The position numbers and the translations under genes were made by a program. The notes beneath the pieces were generated by a model, which ran no database searches, was not told where the DNA came from, and worked only from the letters and a program-made list of their open reading frames with translations. Positions 1 through 7,869 of a stretch of 64,000 bases of DNA are shown piece after piece (position 1 is the stretch's first letter; each line of letters starts with the position of its first letter). This DNA comes from Luteimonas granuli (lineage in GTDB: Bacteria; Pseudomonadota; Gammaproteobacteria; Xanthomonadales; Xanthomonadaceae), in NCBI RefSeq assembly GCF_007795095.1, contig NZ_CP042218.1:1116001-1180000 (forward strand), read 5' to 3'.

Positions 1-52
1 TGCGGAAGGGTGGCCATGCCTGGGACTGCGGAAAGGTTGCGGAAGGTTACCA

Positions 53-80
53 GTTGGGCATGCCGCTCCCACGCTAGAAT
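53..80 (+). promoter_or_regulatory. possible promoter before gspG
   Basis: A good -10-like hexamer TAGAAT lies at 75-80, with a weak -35-like GTTGGG at 53-58 and a 16-bp spacer. It sits about 30 bp before the gspG start. The repeated TGCGGAAGG-type words at 1-50 are the only other structure seen in the first 110 bases. Secretion genes E and F probably lie upstream of the window, so this could be an internal promoter. Motif reading only. Confidence 0.3.
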
Positions 81-110
81 CGGGTTTCCGCACACCCCTC
101 CGGTTCCCGC

Positions 111-560
111 ATGCGCAAGTCCTTCCGCTCCCCGTCCCGCATCCGCGGCTTCAGCCTGCTCGAAATGATCGTGGTGCTGGTGATCATCGGCCTGATCATG
201 GGACTGGTGGGGCCGCGCTTGTTCAGCCAGGCCGACCGCGCCAAGGTCCAGACCGCGGAAACCCAGGTCAAGATGCTGCGCGGCGCGCTGCAGACCATGC
301 GCCTGGACATCGGCCGCTTCCCGACCGAGGACGAAGGCCTGCAGCTGCTGACCCAGCGCCCGTCCGACGCCAGGCTGGCCAACCGCTGGCAGGGTCCGTA
401 TCTGGACGAGACGGTCCCGGCCGACCCCTGGGGCAATCCCTATCAGTATTCGCCGCGGGCGGCAGGCGACCATGCCTTCACCCTGTTCTCGTACGGTGCG
501 GACGGCCAGGCGGGCGGCACCGGCCACGACGCCGACATCGGGCAACTGCCCGCGCCGTGA
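111..560 (+). CDS. gspG: type II secretion major pseudopilin GspG
   Basis: Major pseudopilin of the type II secretion system, which polymerises into the periplasmic pseudopilus that pushes folded exoproteins through the GspD secretin. The 149-residue protein has a basic leader, then the prepilin peptidase site G-F-S-L-L-E (residues 14-19) and a hydrophobic helix (about 15-38). The C-terminal half has the GspG-specific pattern: FPTEDEGLQLL, then WQGPYLDETVPADPWGNPYQY and FSYGADGQAGG, which includes the calcium-binding loop. Length is normal for the family. It is the first gene of a tight run G-H-I-J-K-L-M-N-D, and its stop overlaps the gspH start by 4 nt. Cleavage would need GspO/PilD, which is not in this window. 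Confidence 0.95.
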   Translation: MRKSFRSPSRIRGFSLLEMIVVLVIIGLIMGLVGPRLFSQADRAKVQTAETQVKMLRGALQTMRLDIGRFPTEDEGLQLLTQRPSDARLANRWQGPYLDETVPADPWGNPYQYSPRAAGDHAFTLFSYGADGQAGGTGHDADIGQLPAP

Positions 561-946
561 CGCGCGCCTCCGGCTACACGCTGCTGGAGATGGTGGTGGT
601 GCTGGCGCTGATGGGGCTGGCCGTGGGCATGGCTGCCCCCGCGGGCTTCCGCATGATCGAGTCGTGGCGCGAGGCGGGCGATGTGGACGAGGTGCTGCGG
701 CAGCTGGCCGCACTGCCGACGGCGGCGCGCGAACAGGGCCGCGCGATCCGCCTGCCGCCCGACGACGGTGCGAGCATGCCGGCGGTACTGCCCGAAGGCT
801 GGTCCCTCGAGATGGAGGAGGCGCTGGTGGTCCGGCCCAACGGCGCCTGCGGCAATGCGCAGGGACGGCTGCTGACCCGCCGCCAGGTGGTCGACTTCCG
901 GGTGGAGGCGCCCTTCTGCCGGATCATCCGGACGCCGCCGCAGTGA
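557..946 (+). CDS. gspH: type II secretion minor pseudopilin GspH
   Basis: Minor pseudopilin of 129 residues. It starts with a short leader and the cleavage motif G-Y-T-L-L-E (residues 6-11), followed by a hydrophobic helix to about residue 29. The remainder is a short globular domain with two Cys near the C-terminus (GACGNAQG and PFCRII) that could form a disulfide. Order in the operon (directly after gspG, before gspI) and size identify it as GspH; sequence conservation of GspH is low, so the letter rests partly on position. Start ATG overlaps the gspG stop by 4 nt and the stop overlaps the gspI GTG start, so translation is probably coupled. Confidence 0.85.
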   Translation: MTRASGYTLLEMVVVLALMGLAVGMAAPAGFRMIESWREAGDVDEVLRQLAALPTAAREQGRAIRLPPDDGASMPAVLPEGWSLEMEEALVVRPNGACGNAQGRLLTRRQVVDFRVEAPFCRIIRTPPQ

Positions 947-1386
947 ACGCGGTCCGAGCCTGCACCAGCCGCTCCGCGCAGGCGGGATTCACGCTGCTGG
1001 AGGCCATCGTGGCGATGGTCGTCATGGGGACCTGCCTGCTGGCCCTCTACGGCTGGCTGTCCACCAACACCATCGCAGTGACGCGCGCGCAGGCGCAGAT
1101 GCGGGCGGTCGCGGACGCACGTTCGGCGCTGGCGGCCATCGAGTCGATCAATCCGATGTCCGAGCGCAGCGGCACGCGCGAGATCCCGCCGCTTACCGTC
1201 AGCTGGGACTCCACACCCCTCACGCCGACCCGCCCCGGGATCAGCCAGGCCGGGATGCCCACGCTGTTCGACTTCGCGCTCTACCGGCTGGACGTGCGCG
1301 TCGCGCGGGAAGGCGCCGTGGTGCGTGAATTCCAGGTGCGGCGCGTGGGCTGGGTGCAGGCGCGCAGCGGGGGATTCGTCGAATGA
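943..1386 (+). CDS. gspI: type II secretion minor pseudopilin GspI
   Basis: Minor pseudopilin, about 147 residues, with a GTG start inside the gspH stop (GTGA overlap). After a roughly 14-residue leader comes the prepilin peptidase site G-F-T-L-L-E and the hydrophobic helix AIVAMVVMGTCLLALYGW. GspI forms the pseudopilus tip complex with GspJ and GspK, and the next two genes have the features expected of those partners. The 3-residue-periodic C-terminal region ending VREFQVRRVGWVQAR is like the antiparallel strands of GspI. The open frame extends further upstream, but that part is antiparallel to gspG/gspH coding and lacks any pseudopilin feature. Confidence 0.85.
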   Translation: MNAVRACTSRSAQAGFTLLEAIVAMVVMGTCLLALYGWLSTNTIAVTRAQAQMRAVADARSALAAIESINPMSERSGTREIPPLTVSWDSTPLTPTRPGISQAGMPTLFDFALYRLDVRVAREGAVVREFQVRRVGWVQARSGGFVE

Positions 1387-1964
1387 CGGCGCGCGCCCGC
1401 GGCTTCACCCTGCTGGAGATGATCGTCGTCCTGATGATCGCGGCCATGGCCCTGACGCTCGGCTTCCAGTCGCTCGGCCAGTGGCAGCGCGCGCAGACGG
1501 GCATCGCCGCGATCGGAGAGGCCGCGCGCGAGACGGTGCTGACGCAGGACTGGCTGCGCGACTCGCTGCGGGGCCTGACGCCGCTGGAGGATCCCGTGTT
1601 CACAGGCGATGCGGACGGCGTGGCCGGGATCACCCTGGCTCCGGTCCTGTCCGGACAGGGCGGGCTCACACCCATCCGCTGGCGGCTCGAGGATGAGGCC
1701 GGGGTGGCCTGGCTGTTGCTCACCGAACACGACGACACCCTGCGCCTGCCCTTGCCCGGCGGCGGACCCGCGCACTTCGGTTTCATCGACCGGGAGGGCG
1801 AAGTCCATGCGGAGTGGCCGCCGCGCCTCGGACTGCACGACCAGTTGCCGGCCGCGATCATGCTGACCATCGAAGCCGACGGCCAGCCGGCGCATGTATG
1901 GATCGCCGCGGTGGCCGGCGACCGCAACTCCTATTACCGGGCCTTCGAACGTGAGCCGGACTGA
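1383..1964 (+). CDS. gspJ: type II secretion minor pseudopilin GspJ
   Basis: 193-residue minor pseudopilin and partner of GspI and GspK in the tip complex. It carries the leader and cleavage site G-F-T-L-L-E at residues 7-12 and a hydrophobic helix IVVLMIAAMALTLGF. The longer C-terminal domain contains WRLEDEAGVAWLLL and ends with YYRAFEREPD; the size fits GspJ better than GspH or GspI. Its ATG overlaps the gspI stop by 4 nt, and its 3' end overlaps the chosen gspK start by 14 nt. Confidence 0.85.
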   Translation: MTARARGFTLLEMIVVLMIAAMALTLGFQSLGQWQRAQTGIAAIGEAARETVLTQDWLRDSLRGLTPLEDPVFTGDADGVAGITLAPVLSGQGGLTPIRWRLEDEAGVAWLLLTEHDDTLRLPLPGGGPAHFGFIDREGEVHAEWPPRLGLHDQLPAAIMLTIEADGQPAHVWIAAVAGDRNSYYRAFEREPD

Positions 1965-3051
1965 CGCCCGCCAGCAGGGCGGCTTCGTGCTGGTGCTGGT
2001 CCTGGCGCTGCTGGTCGTCCTTACCCTGCTGGCGACCGCGGTGGCCGTGGCCGGCCGCCAGGCCGTGGCCGAGGCCCAGCTCGAAGTGGACCGCCTGGAT
2101 GGCGAGCTGGACATGGTGTCCACGCGCGACACGCTGCTCTACATGCTGTCCGTCCAGTTCCGCACCCTCGGCGGACTCACCGTCGACGACAGCAAGATTC
2201 CGGCGATCGAGCGGATGCGCAACGACGCGGACGATGAGGGGGAAAGCGTCGTGCCGGTCGGCAACGAGATCCGCCTGGACTCGACGCCCTATGCCGGTCT
2301 GGGGAATGCGCGGTTTTCCATACAGGACGATCGCGGGCTGCTCAGTCCCAACTGGGCGGGCCAGCTGCTGATGCAGCGCTTCTACACCAGCATGGGTAGC
2401 CCGGCCCAGGACTGGGGACCGCTGGAAGCGAAGCGCCTGGACTACCAGGACGCCGACGATCTGCACCGGCTCGGCGGGGCGGAGAAGGACGACTACCGCA
2501 AGGCCGGACTGCCGCCCCCCAGCAACCGCGCGTTTGCCAGCCCGCTCGAACTGCGGCGTGTGCTCGGCTGGAACGGACTGCTGGCTCCACTGACGGACGA
2601 GCAGCTGCTGCGCCGACTGACCACGGCGCGTTCGGTGGAAATCAATGTGAACAGTGCGCCGCACGAAGTGCTCGCCCTGCTCCCGGGCCTGGACGACGAC
2701 CATGCGGCACGCCTTGTGGATCTGCGGCGGCAGGCGCCTTTCATGTCCACCTGGCAGGTGGAGCAGCTGGTGCCGATCGATCCCGCCGTCTCCGACGGCC
2801 TGCTGACGCTCTTTCCAAACCTGTCGGGCAGCCTTACCCTATGGGATGCTCGGCTCGGCACCAGGCGACTGGTCCATTGGACCCTGACCCCCTACCTGGA
2901 AGGCAGTCCGCCCTGGCGCATCGACTACGAGGTCACCCTGCCGCGTGGCAATCCATCCGATCAACCCGTGGCTGCAGCGCCTGCAACTCCGCTTCTCACC
3001 CCGCCGGACGCTTCTGGGGACCCGGGGTGGCCAGCCGCTGCCGGGCGGTGA
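1951..3051 (+). CDS. gspK: type II secretion pseudopilus tip protein GspK
   Basis: Large minor pseudopilin (366 residues) that caps the pseudopilus. The leader ends G-G-F-V-L-V-L: as in other GspK proteins, the Glu at mature position 5 found in GspG-J is absent. The helix runs to about residue 30. The body shows GspK/SAM-like features: FSIQDDRGLLSPNW, FASPLELRRVLGW, and the helix-hairpin-helix-like EINVNSAPHEVLALLPGL followed by FMSTWQVEQL. GTG at 1951 is preferred over an upstream ATG because it places the cleavage motif right after a short leader. The last about 35 codons overlap the next gene out of frame, so the real C-terminus may matter little or end differently. Confidence 0.85.
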   Translation: MSRTDARQQGGFVLVLVLALLVVLTLLATAVAVAGRQAVAEAQLEVDRLDGELDMVSTRDTLLYMLSVQFRTLGGLTVDDSKIPAIERMRNDADDEGESVVPVGNEIRLDSTPYAGLGNARFSIQDDRGLLSPNWAGQLLMQRFYTSMGSPAQDWGPLEAKRLDYQDADDLHRLGGAEKDDYRKAGLPPPSNRAFASPLELRRVLGWNGLLAPLTDEQLLRRLTTARSVEINVNSAPHEVLALLPGLDDDHAARLVDLRRQAPFMSTWQVEQLVPIDPAVSDGLLTLFPNLSGSLTLWDARLGTRRLVHWTLTPYLEGSPPWRIDYEVTLPRGNPSDQPVAAAPATPLLTPPDASGDPGWPAAAGR

Positions 3052-4048
3052 GAATCCGCATGCACTGACCTGCGTCGTGGCGCGGGAACTGTGCCTGTTC
3101 CTCTCCGTCGATGCGGGCAAGGTGCCGGAGAAGAAGAGACAGCCATTCCTCGAGACGACCGTGCGCCGCGCGGCGCCCTTCTCCGATCCCGCTTTCGGCG
3201 TGGCCTGGTCGGGGCCGCGCGCAGCCGTCTGGTACTGGTCGCAGTCCCGCGTGCTGGAACTGCTCGGCGGAGAACGACCCCGCCGCCTCCGCTTCGTGCC
3301 CGAGGCCCTGCTGACCGGTGCAACTACCGAGGCGGGGGCGGAACTCCTGACGGTGTCGTCGGGCTTCGAAGGACGCATCTGGAAGGCGCATCATCCGGTG
3401 GCCAGCCGCTGTTGGGGCGAACCGCCCTCGGCGCAGGACTGGCATGCGTTCCTGCGCGGCGCGGGACTGCCTGCCGAAGGGGACGTGCCGCCGCCGCAGC
3501 CTGCGCCAGTGGCGGATGCGCCATGGAGCTCTTCGGGCCACGGGCGGGCCACGCCGCTGGCCGGAATCGAGCAGTTCCTGCCGCGCATCGCGCTCGGCGC
3601 CGGAGCGCTGTTCCTGCTGGCCAGTGGTTTCCAGCTGGGCAGCATCATGCGCGCGGCGGTCGACACCGCGCGCGCGCGGCAGGCGGCAGCGACCCTGGAC
3701 GAACCGCTGGCACGGATTCTCGACGCGCGCCAGCGCGCCGATGCGCACGCGGTCGACATCGAACAGCTGCTCGCCCTGCGCGGGCAGCCCTCGCAGCTCC
3801 GCCTGCTCGCGGAGGCGGGTCAGGTGATGCAGGGCCGGGACTGGCAGATGCGCATGTGGCACCAGCCGGTGCCCGAGCGGATCGAAGCCATCATCAGCAT
3901 GCCGCAGCCCGATCCCGAGTTCCTGGTGACGGTGTGGGAGGCATCGCCCCTGTTCCAGGACGTGGCCACCGAGCTGTCACGGCAGCAGAACGAGGTGACG
4001 CTGCGCGCGAACATCACGACCGATGCCGCCGCAGAGGCCGCTCCGTGA
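2945..4048 (+). CDS. gspL: type II secretion inner-membrane platform protein GspL-like
   Basis: 367-residue protein with an N-terminal cytoplasmic domain of about 205 residues, one membrane segment (RIALGAGALFLLASGFQLG, about 219-237), and a periplasmic ferredoxin-like domain rich in coiled coil then strand signals (RIEAIISMPQPDPEFLVTVWE). This is the topology of GspL, which links the GspE ATPase to GspM. Position between gspK and a GspM-like gene supports the call; the cytoplasmic part is divergent. The GTG at 2945 gives a 107-nt overlap with gspK, which is unusually long. The residues just after it (RLQLRF, LCLFLSVD) look protein-like, but a later start near residue 30-45 is possible. Confidence 0.7.
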   Translation: MAIHPINPWLQRLQLRFSPRRTLLGTRGGQPLPGGENPHALTCVVARELCLFLSVDAGKVPEKKRQPFLETTVRRAAPFSDPAFGVAWSGPRAAVWYWSQSRVLELLGGERPRRLRFVPEALLTGATTEAGAELLTVSSGFEGRIWKAHHPVASRCWGEPPSAQDWHAFLRGAGLPAEGDVPPPQPAPVADAPWSSSGHGRATPLAGIEQFLPRIALGAGALFLLASGFQLGSIMRAAVDTARARQAAATLDEPLARILDARQRADAHAVDIEQLLALRGQPSQLRLLAEAGQVMQGRDWQMRMWHQPVPERIEAIISMPQPDPEFLVTVWEASPLFQDVATELSRQQNEVTLRANITTDAAAEAAP

Positions 4049-4824
4049 GCTGGGCGTCGGTGCAATGGCAGGCGCTGAAGCGGCAGGTGGAGGACAATCC
4101 CCGGCTGAAGTGGGCGCTGTTCCTGATCGTGCTGCTGCTGGCGGCATTCGCATGGCAGGCGCTGGACGGGCTGCGTGTGTCGATGCAGCAACAGGCGATC
4201 GACGAGGAGGCCCGGCTGCGCCGCACGCGCGCGCTGGAGGGCCAGGACATCTGGCTGGCCCGCGCCGCGGAGGCCGCGACGATGGAAGACGCCCTGTGGG
4301 CCCAGCTTCCCGAGGCGAGCACCGTGGGACTGGCGCAGGCCAGCCTGCAGAACTGGCTGCGCGGTCTGTCGACGGCGGTCGCTGCCCGGCGCGAGCTGAA
4401 CGTGTCGGTGGACAGCGCGCATGTGCTGGAATCGCCGGCGGGCGTCATCCGCGTCCACGGCCGCATCGCCGGTGCGCTCTCGGCCCGCCAGGCCATGGAG
4501 ATGCTGCGGCAGATCGAGAGTTCGCCCAACCTGATGGTGGTGGAAACGATCACGATCCGGAGCGGACGGGGTGGGTCCGTCGACATCGGCATCAACGCCT
4601 ATTACCGCCAGCCATCAGGGGGGAGACTCCATGAGGAAGCCGGTGCTCGGGCTCGCCGCGGCGGCCGTCCTCGGCGTCGTGGCAGGCGTGGCGTGGCCGC
4701 CGCCACCGATTCCGCGTGCGCAGCAGGTCGAACCGCCGTGGGCGCTGCCCGCAGCGGATACACTGCAGCGCTATTCGCAGGACCAGTTCCAGGCGGCGCG
4801 ACGGAGCGTGGGCTGGCAGGGTGA
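4045..4824 (+). CDS. gspM: type II secretion GspM-like protein, probable frameshift at its 3' end
   Basis: Inner-membrane partner of GspL. The GTG start overlaps the gspL stop (GTGA). It has a short cytoplasmic N-terminus, one membrane helix (WALFLIVLLLAAFAWQAL), a coiled coil of about residues 50-100 and a periplasmic alpha/beta domain ending near INAYYRQP. After a run of six G (4618-4623) the frame continues for about 65 more codons through gspN sequence, giving low-complexity Arg/Gly-rich residues. One extra G would end the protein at the TGA of 4632-4634, overlapping the gspN ATG exactly as the other genes of this operon overlap and giving about 195 residues. The 259-residue product is therefore probably an artefact of an indel, or needs slippage to make the shorter form. 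Confidence 0.65.
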   Translation: MSWASVQWQALKRQVEDNPRLKWALFLIVLLLAAFAWQALDGLRVSMQQQAIDEEARLRRTRALEGQDIWLARAAEAATMEDALWAQLPEASTVGLAQASLQNWLRGLSTAVAARRELNVSVDSAHVLESPAGVIRVHGRIAGALSARQAMEMLRQIESSPNLMVVETITIRSGRGGSVDIGINAYYRQPSGGRLHEEAGARARRGGRPRRRGRRGVAAATDSACAAGRTAVGAARSGYTAALFAGPVPGGATERGLAG

Positions 4825-5131
4825 GGACGTCGCCGGAGGCCCAGGCGATTCCGGCGGTCCGGACCGTGGCTGGCGCTTGGCCGGCCTGGTCGCCGGGCCG
4901 GAGCTTGTCGTTCTGATCCTGCGCGGGGGCGAGTCCGCGCCCACGCGGGTCCAGGTGGGCGGCTCGTTGCCCGACGGGAGTACGGTGCGCGACATCCGGC
5001 ACGATGGAATCACGACCGAATCCGGTGGTTGCCTCAGGGTGTATCGATTGCACAGGCAAGCGCCCGTAGACACGTCCGGGGAGTGCGCCGACGCAACCCA
5101 GGCCGAAGAACCAAGGGAAAAGGCTACATGA
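4631..5131 (+). CDS. type II secretion GspC/GspN-like periplasmic protein
   Basis: 166 residues. An N-terminal hydrophobic segment (LGLAAAAVLGVVAGVAW) anchors or exports it. The C-terminal half has the pattern of the GspC homology-region/XpsN family: WRLAGLVAGPELVVLILRGG, VGGSLPDGSTVRDI, then GGCLRVYRL. In other systems that domain binds the N0 domain of the secretin and couples the inner platform to the outer-membrane pore. It lies directly before gspD, whose ATG overlaps its stop by 4 nt, and a clear purine-rich RBS (GGGGGGAG) precedes its ATG. Whether it is the GspC equivalent or GspN/XpsN of Xanthomonas cannot be settled from this sequence. Confidence 0.6.
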   Translation: MRKPVLGLAAAAVLGVVAGVAWPPPPIPRAQQVEPPWALPAADTLQRYSQDQFQAARRSVGWQGEDVAGGPGDSGGPDRGWRLAGLVAGPELVVLILRGGESAPTRVQVGGSLPDGSTVRDIRHDGITTESGGCLRVYRLHRQAPVDTSGECADATQAEEPREKAT

Positions 5132-7278
5132 GTCATCACGCCGTCAGGATCGCGCCAGCCGCGTTCGCTTGCGCCCTGCTGCTGGCAGGCTGCACCACCA
5201 CGCCGGAAAAGCTCGCGCTGCCCGAACCTCTGGGAATACCGGCGCGCGCGGGCGCCATCGCGGAAGGGCTTCCGTCGGAGCCCGCCGACTCGCCGCCGCG
5301 CGTGCTGCGCGAATCCGACACGCCCTCGTCGGGAATTTCCAGCACCGCGGTCGCCGACCTTGAAACCGGCGAGCGGCTGCCGCCGATGGGCAGCATGCCC
5401 GTCAGCGTCAACGTCGACAGCCTGCCGATCCCGGTCTTCACCAACGAAGTCTTCGGCACCATCCTGGGCCTCAACGTCAATATCGACCCTGCGGTCACCA
5501 AGCTCCAGGAACTGGTGACGCTCCACACCAGCGAATCGCTCCAACCCCGGCAGTTGTTCCTGCTTGCCCGCCAGGTGCTGGCCGACTACGGCGTCAGCGT
5601 GCAGCTTGAGGGCGATCTGGTCCAGGTGCGCGTACAGCAGAAGGGCGCCTCGTCCACGCCGCCGCTGATCGTGAGCGGCCGGGCCCTCCCGGACGTACCG
5701 GTCAGCCATCGCCCCGTGTTCCAGCTGGTGGAACTGCAGGTGGTACGCAGCGGCGACGCCACGCGCTGGCTCACCACGCTGTTCGGCAACGAGGTCAAGG
5801 CGCAGGAAGACGCGCAGCGCAATGCGATCCTGATCAGCGGCAAGCCCGCCCAGGTGCAGCAGGCGATTGCGGCGCTGCGGGTATTCGACCGGCCGCTGAT
5901 GCGAGGACGCGTGAGCACCCGTCTGGAACCCGCCTTCATGGGCGCTGAGCAGCTGGCCGACCGGCTGGTGGAGATCCTCAACGTGCAGGGCTATGGGGCC
6001 AGCCGCATGCTGGGCAATCCGTCGAGCATCATGGTGGTGCCGGTGCAGGCGGTGAATTCCGTGCTGATCTTCGCGACTTCGCAGCAGGTCCTTGACTTCG
6101 CGGTGTCGTGGGCGCGGGAACTGGACCGGCCGAACACCAGCGGCGGCGCCGATTCGATGTTCTATTACCAGGTCAAGAACACCAAGGCGGCCGACCTGGC
6201 AAGCGTCCTCAATGGCAGCATGACGCTGAGCCAGCGGGCCCAGGCCGAGAGCTCGAGCACCGTCGGCGGCGCGCCGGCCACCGCGGCGCCTCCGTCGCGC
6301 CCGACCAGCCTCGGCGGCCTGATCGTGGACGAGCCGCGAAACGCGCTGATCTTCCAGGGCGACCCGACCCAGTGGGAGCGCATGCTCACCCTGATCCGGC
6401 AGATGGACCACGCGCCGCGCCAGGTCATGGTGGAAGTCACCATCGCCGAGGTCACGCTCGAGGAAGGCGACCAGTTCGGCGTCGCCTGGCTGGCCAAGAA
6501 CGGCTTCGGCCGCTTCGACGGCACCATCACGTCCGGCGTCCTGGGTGGCGGCGGCGGCGACAACGGTGGTTCCGGTGGCGGCAGCGGCCTCACCTACCTG
6601 CTCGACGTGGCGGGGCAGAACCGCTTCGCCCTGACCGCCTTCGCCAACGACAACCGGGTCAACATCCTGTCGGTGCCGCGCCTGCTGGTGAAGAGCGGCA
6701 ACGAAGCGAACATCGACATCGGCACCGAAGTGCCGACGATCAGCATGACCACGACGTCGAACCAGACCACCGACGGCAACACCAACCTGCTGCAGTCGAT
6801 CCAGTACCGCAAGACCGGCATCATCCTGCGCATCAAGCCCACGGTGTACTCGGACGACCGCATCGACCTGGACATCAGCCAGGAGGTCAGCGAGGCCATG
6901 CCGGTGGCCGACAACGCGGCGATCGGCTCGCCGGCGATCTTCAACCGCAGCCTCAACACTTCGCTCAGCCTGCGCGACGGCGGTTCCGTGGTGATGGCCG
7001 GCCTGATGTCGGAACGCCTGACCAATTCCAACAGCGGCGTCCCGCTGCTCAAGGACATCCCGGTCCTGGGCAATCTGTTCAAGAGCCAGAGCAGCGGCAA
7101 GACCAAGACCGAACTGGTGCTGATGATCGTGCCCTACATCGTGGAGTCGGACGACCGTGCCGCCGTGGTCAGCCAGGCGGTGGTCGACCGGCTGGAACTG
7201 CTGGAGCTGTCCCCGCTGCCCACTCCGTCCGTGCCCACCCCGCTGAATGGCGGCAGCACCACCTACCCGATCGACTGA
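5128..7278 (+). CDS. gspD: type II secretion outer-membrane secretin GspD
   Basis: Secretin of 716 residues forming the multimeric outer-membrane channel. The ATG at 5128 gives a lipoprotein signal with lipobox LLAGC (Cys about 19); the upstream open frame lacks a signal. N0 and repeated N1-N3 modules follow: NVNIDPAV, QNAILISGKPAQVQQAI, NSVLIFATS and NALIFQGDPTQWERMLTLI are the typical secretin N-repeats. The C-terminal pore domain includes QVMVEVTIAEVTLEEGDQFG, a Gly-rich gate loop (GGGGGDNGGSGGGSG), VNILSVPRLLV, the VPTISMTTTSN segment and GSVVMAGLMSE..GVPLLKDIPVLGNLF. The lipobox resembles XpsD-type secretins, which are lipidated. Confidence 0.95.
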   Translation: MSHHAVRIAPAAFACALLLAGCTTTPEKLALPEPLGIPARAGAIAEGLPSEPADSPPRVLRESDTPSSGISSTAVADLETGERLPPMGSMPVSVNVDSLPIPVFTNEVFGTILGLNVNIDPAVTKLQELVTLHTSESLQPRQLFLLARQVLADYGVSVQLEGDLVQVRVQQKGASSTPPLIVSGRALPDVPVSHRPVFQLVELQVVRSGDATRWLTTLFGNEVKAQEDAQRNAILISGKPAQVQQAIAALRVFDRPLMRGRVSTRLEPAFMGAEQLADRLVEILNVQGYGASRMLGNPSSIMVVPVQAVNSVLIFATSQQVLDFAVSWARELDRPNTSGGADSMFYYQVKNTKAADLASVLNGSMTLSQRAQAESSSTVGGAPATAAPPSRPTSLGGLIVDEPRNALIFQGDPTQWERMLTLIRQMDHAPRQVMVEVTIAEVTLEEGDQFGVAWLAKNGFGRFDGTITSGVLGGGGGDNGGSGGGSGLTYLLDVAGQNRFALTAFANDNRVNILSVPRLLVKSGNEANIDIGTEVPTISMTTTSNQTTDGNTNLLQSIQYRKTGIILRIKPTVYSDDRIDLDISQEVSEAMPVADNAAIGSPAIFNRSLNTSLSLRDGGSVVMAGLMSERLTNSNSGVPLLKDIPVLGNLFKSQSSGKTKTELVLMIVPYIVESDDRAAVVSQAVVDRLELLELSPLPTPSVPTPLNGGSTTYPID

Positions 7279-7307
7279 CTGCCATGCGCTCTTCCAGGAA
7301 AGCCGCC

Positions 7308-7841
7308 ATGAACCTCGCTTCCCGACTCCTGATCCTCGGCACCACCATCCTCGTCCTGGCCGCCTGCGCGCGCCGCGAGGAAGATCCGGCCGAGGACGCC
7401 GGGGCTGGGGCCGATGCCGCTCCCGCCGCCGGCGCCGCGCCCGCGCCGCGCGAAAAGGTGGTCGCCGACGTGCATGCCCGGATCACACTGTCCCCAGCCG
7501 CCAACGCCGAACTGAAGGCCAAGGGAGACCAGGTGCTTGTCGAGGCGATCTTCGCCGGCGATCCCACTCCGGAGGCTTCGGGCCAGGCCAACGAGCTGGG
7601 CCTGATCGAACTCGGCAGGACCTCGCAGCCGATGTCCGGCGCCGGCGACGTCGCCTTCGACAAATCGGCCATCGACAACAGCCGGCTGCCGCTGATCATC
7701 GGCCAGCCGCAGCTGATCCTGAACGTCCGCAGCCAGCAGGGCCTGATCGTCTGTCCGATGTACTGGGAGTCCGTTGAAGTGGCGAGCCGGCAGACGGTGG
7801 AAGTGAGCTGCCGGCTCCCATCCGAGGCCGCCGCCGACTGA
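7308..7841 (+). CDS. lipoprotein of unknown function at the end of the type II secretion operon
   Basis: 177-residue predicted outer-membrane lipoprotein, lipobox LVLAAC, followed by an acidic Ala/Pro-rich linker (about residues 24-52) and a compact domain containing LVEAIFAGDPTPEA, GLIELGRTSQPM and VCPMYWESVEVASRQTVEVSC with two Cys. I do not recognise the family. The ATG at 7308 is preferred over one at 7284 because AGGAAAG lies at the right distance before it. It starts 29 bp after gspD on the same strand, so it is likely cotranscribed. A lipoprotein in this place could be a secretin pilotin, but nothing in the sequence proves that. Confidence 0.75.
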   Translation: MNLASRLLILGTTILVLAACARREEDPAEDAGAGADAAPAAGAAPAPREKVVADVHARITLSPAANAELKAKGDQVLVEAIFAGDPTPEASGQANELGLIELGRTSQPMSGAGDVAFDKSAIDNSRLPLIIGQPQLILNVRSQQGLIVCPMYWESVEVASRQTVEVSCRLPSEAAAD

Positions 7842-7869
7842 CGGCGGCATCCCCGCGTCCCTTGGCGGC

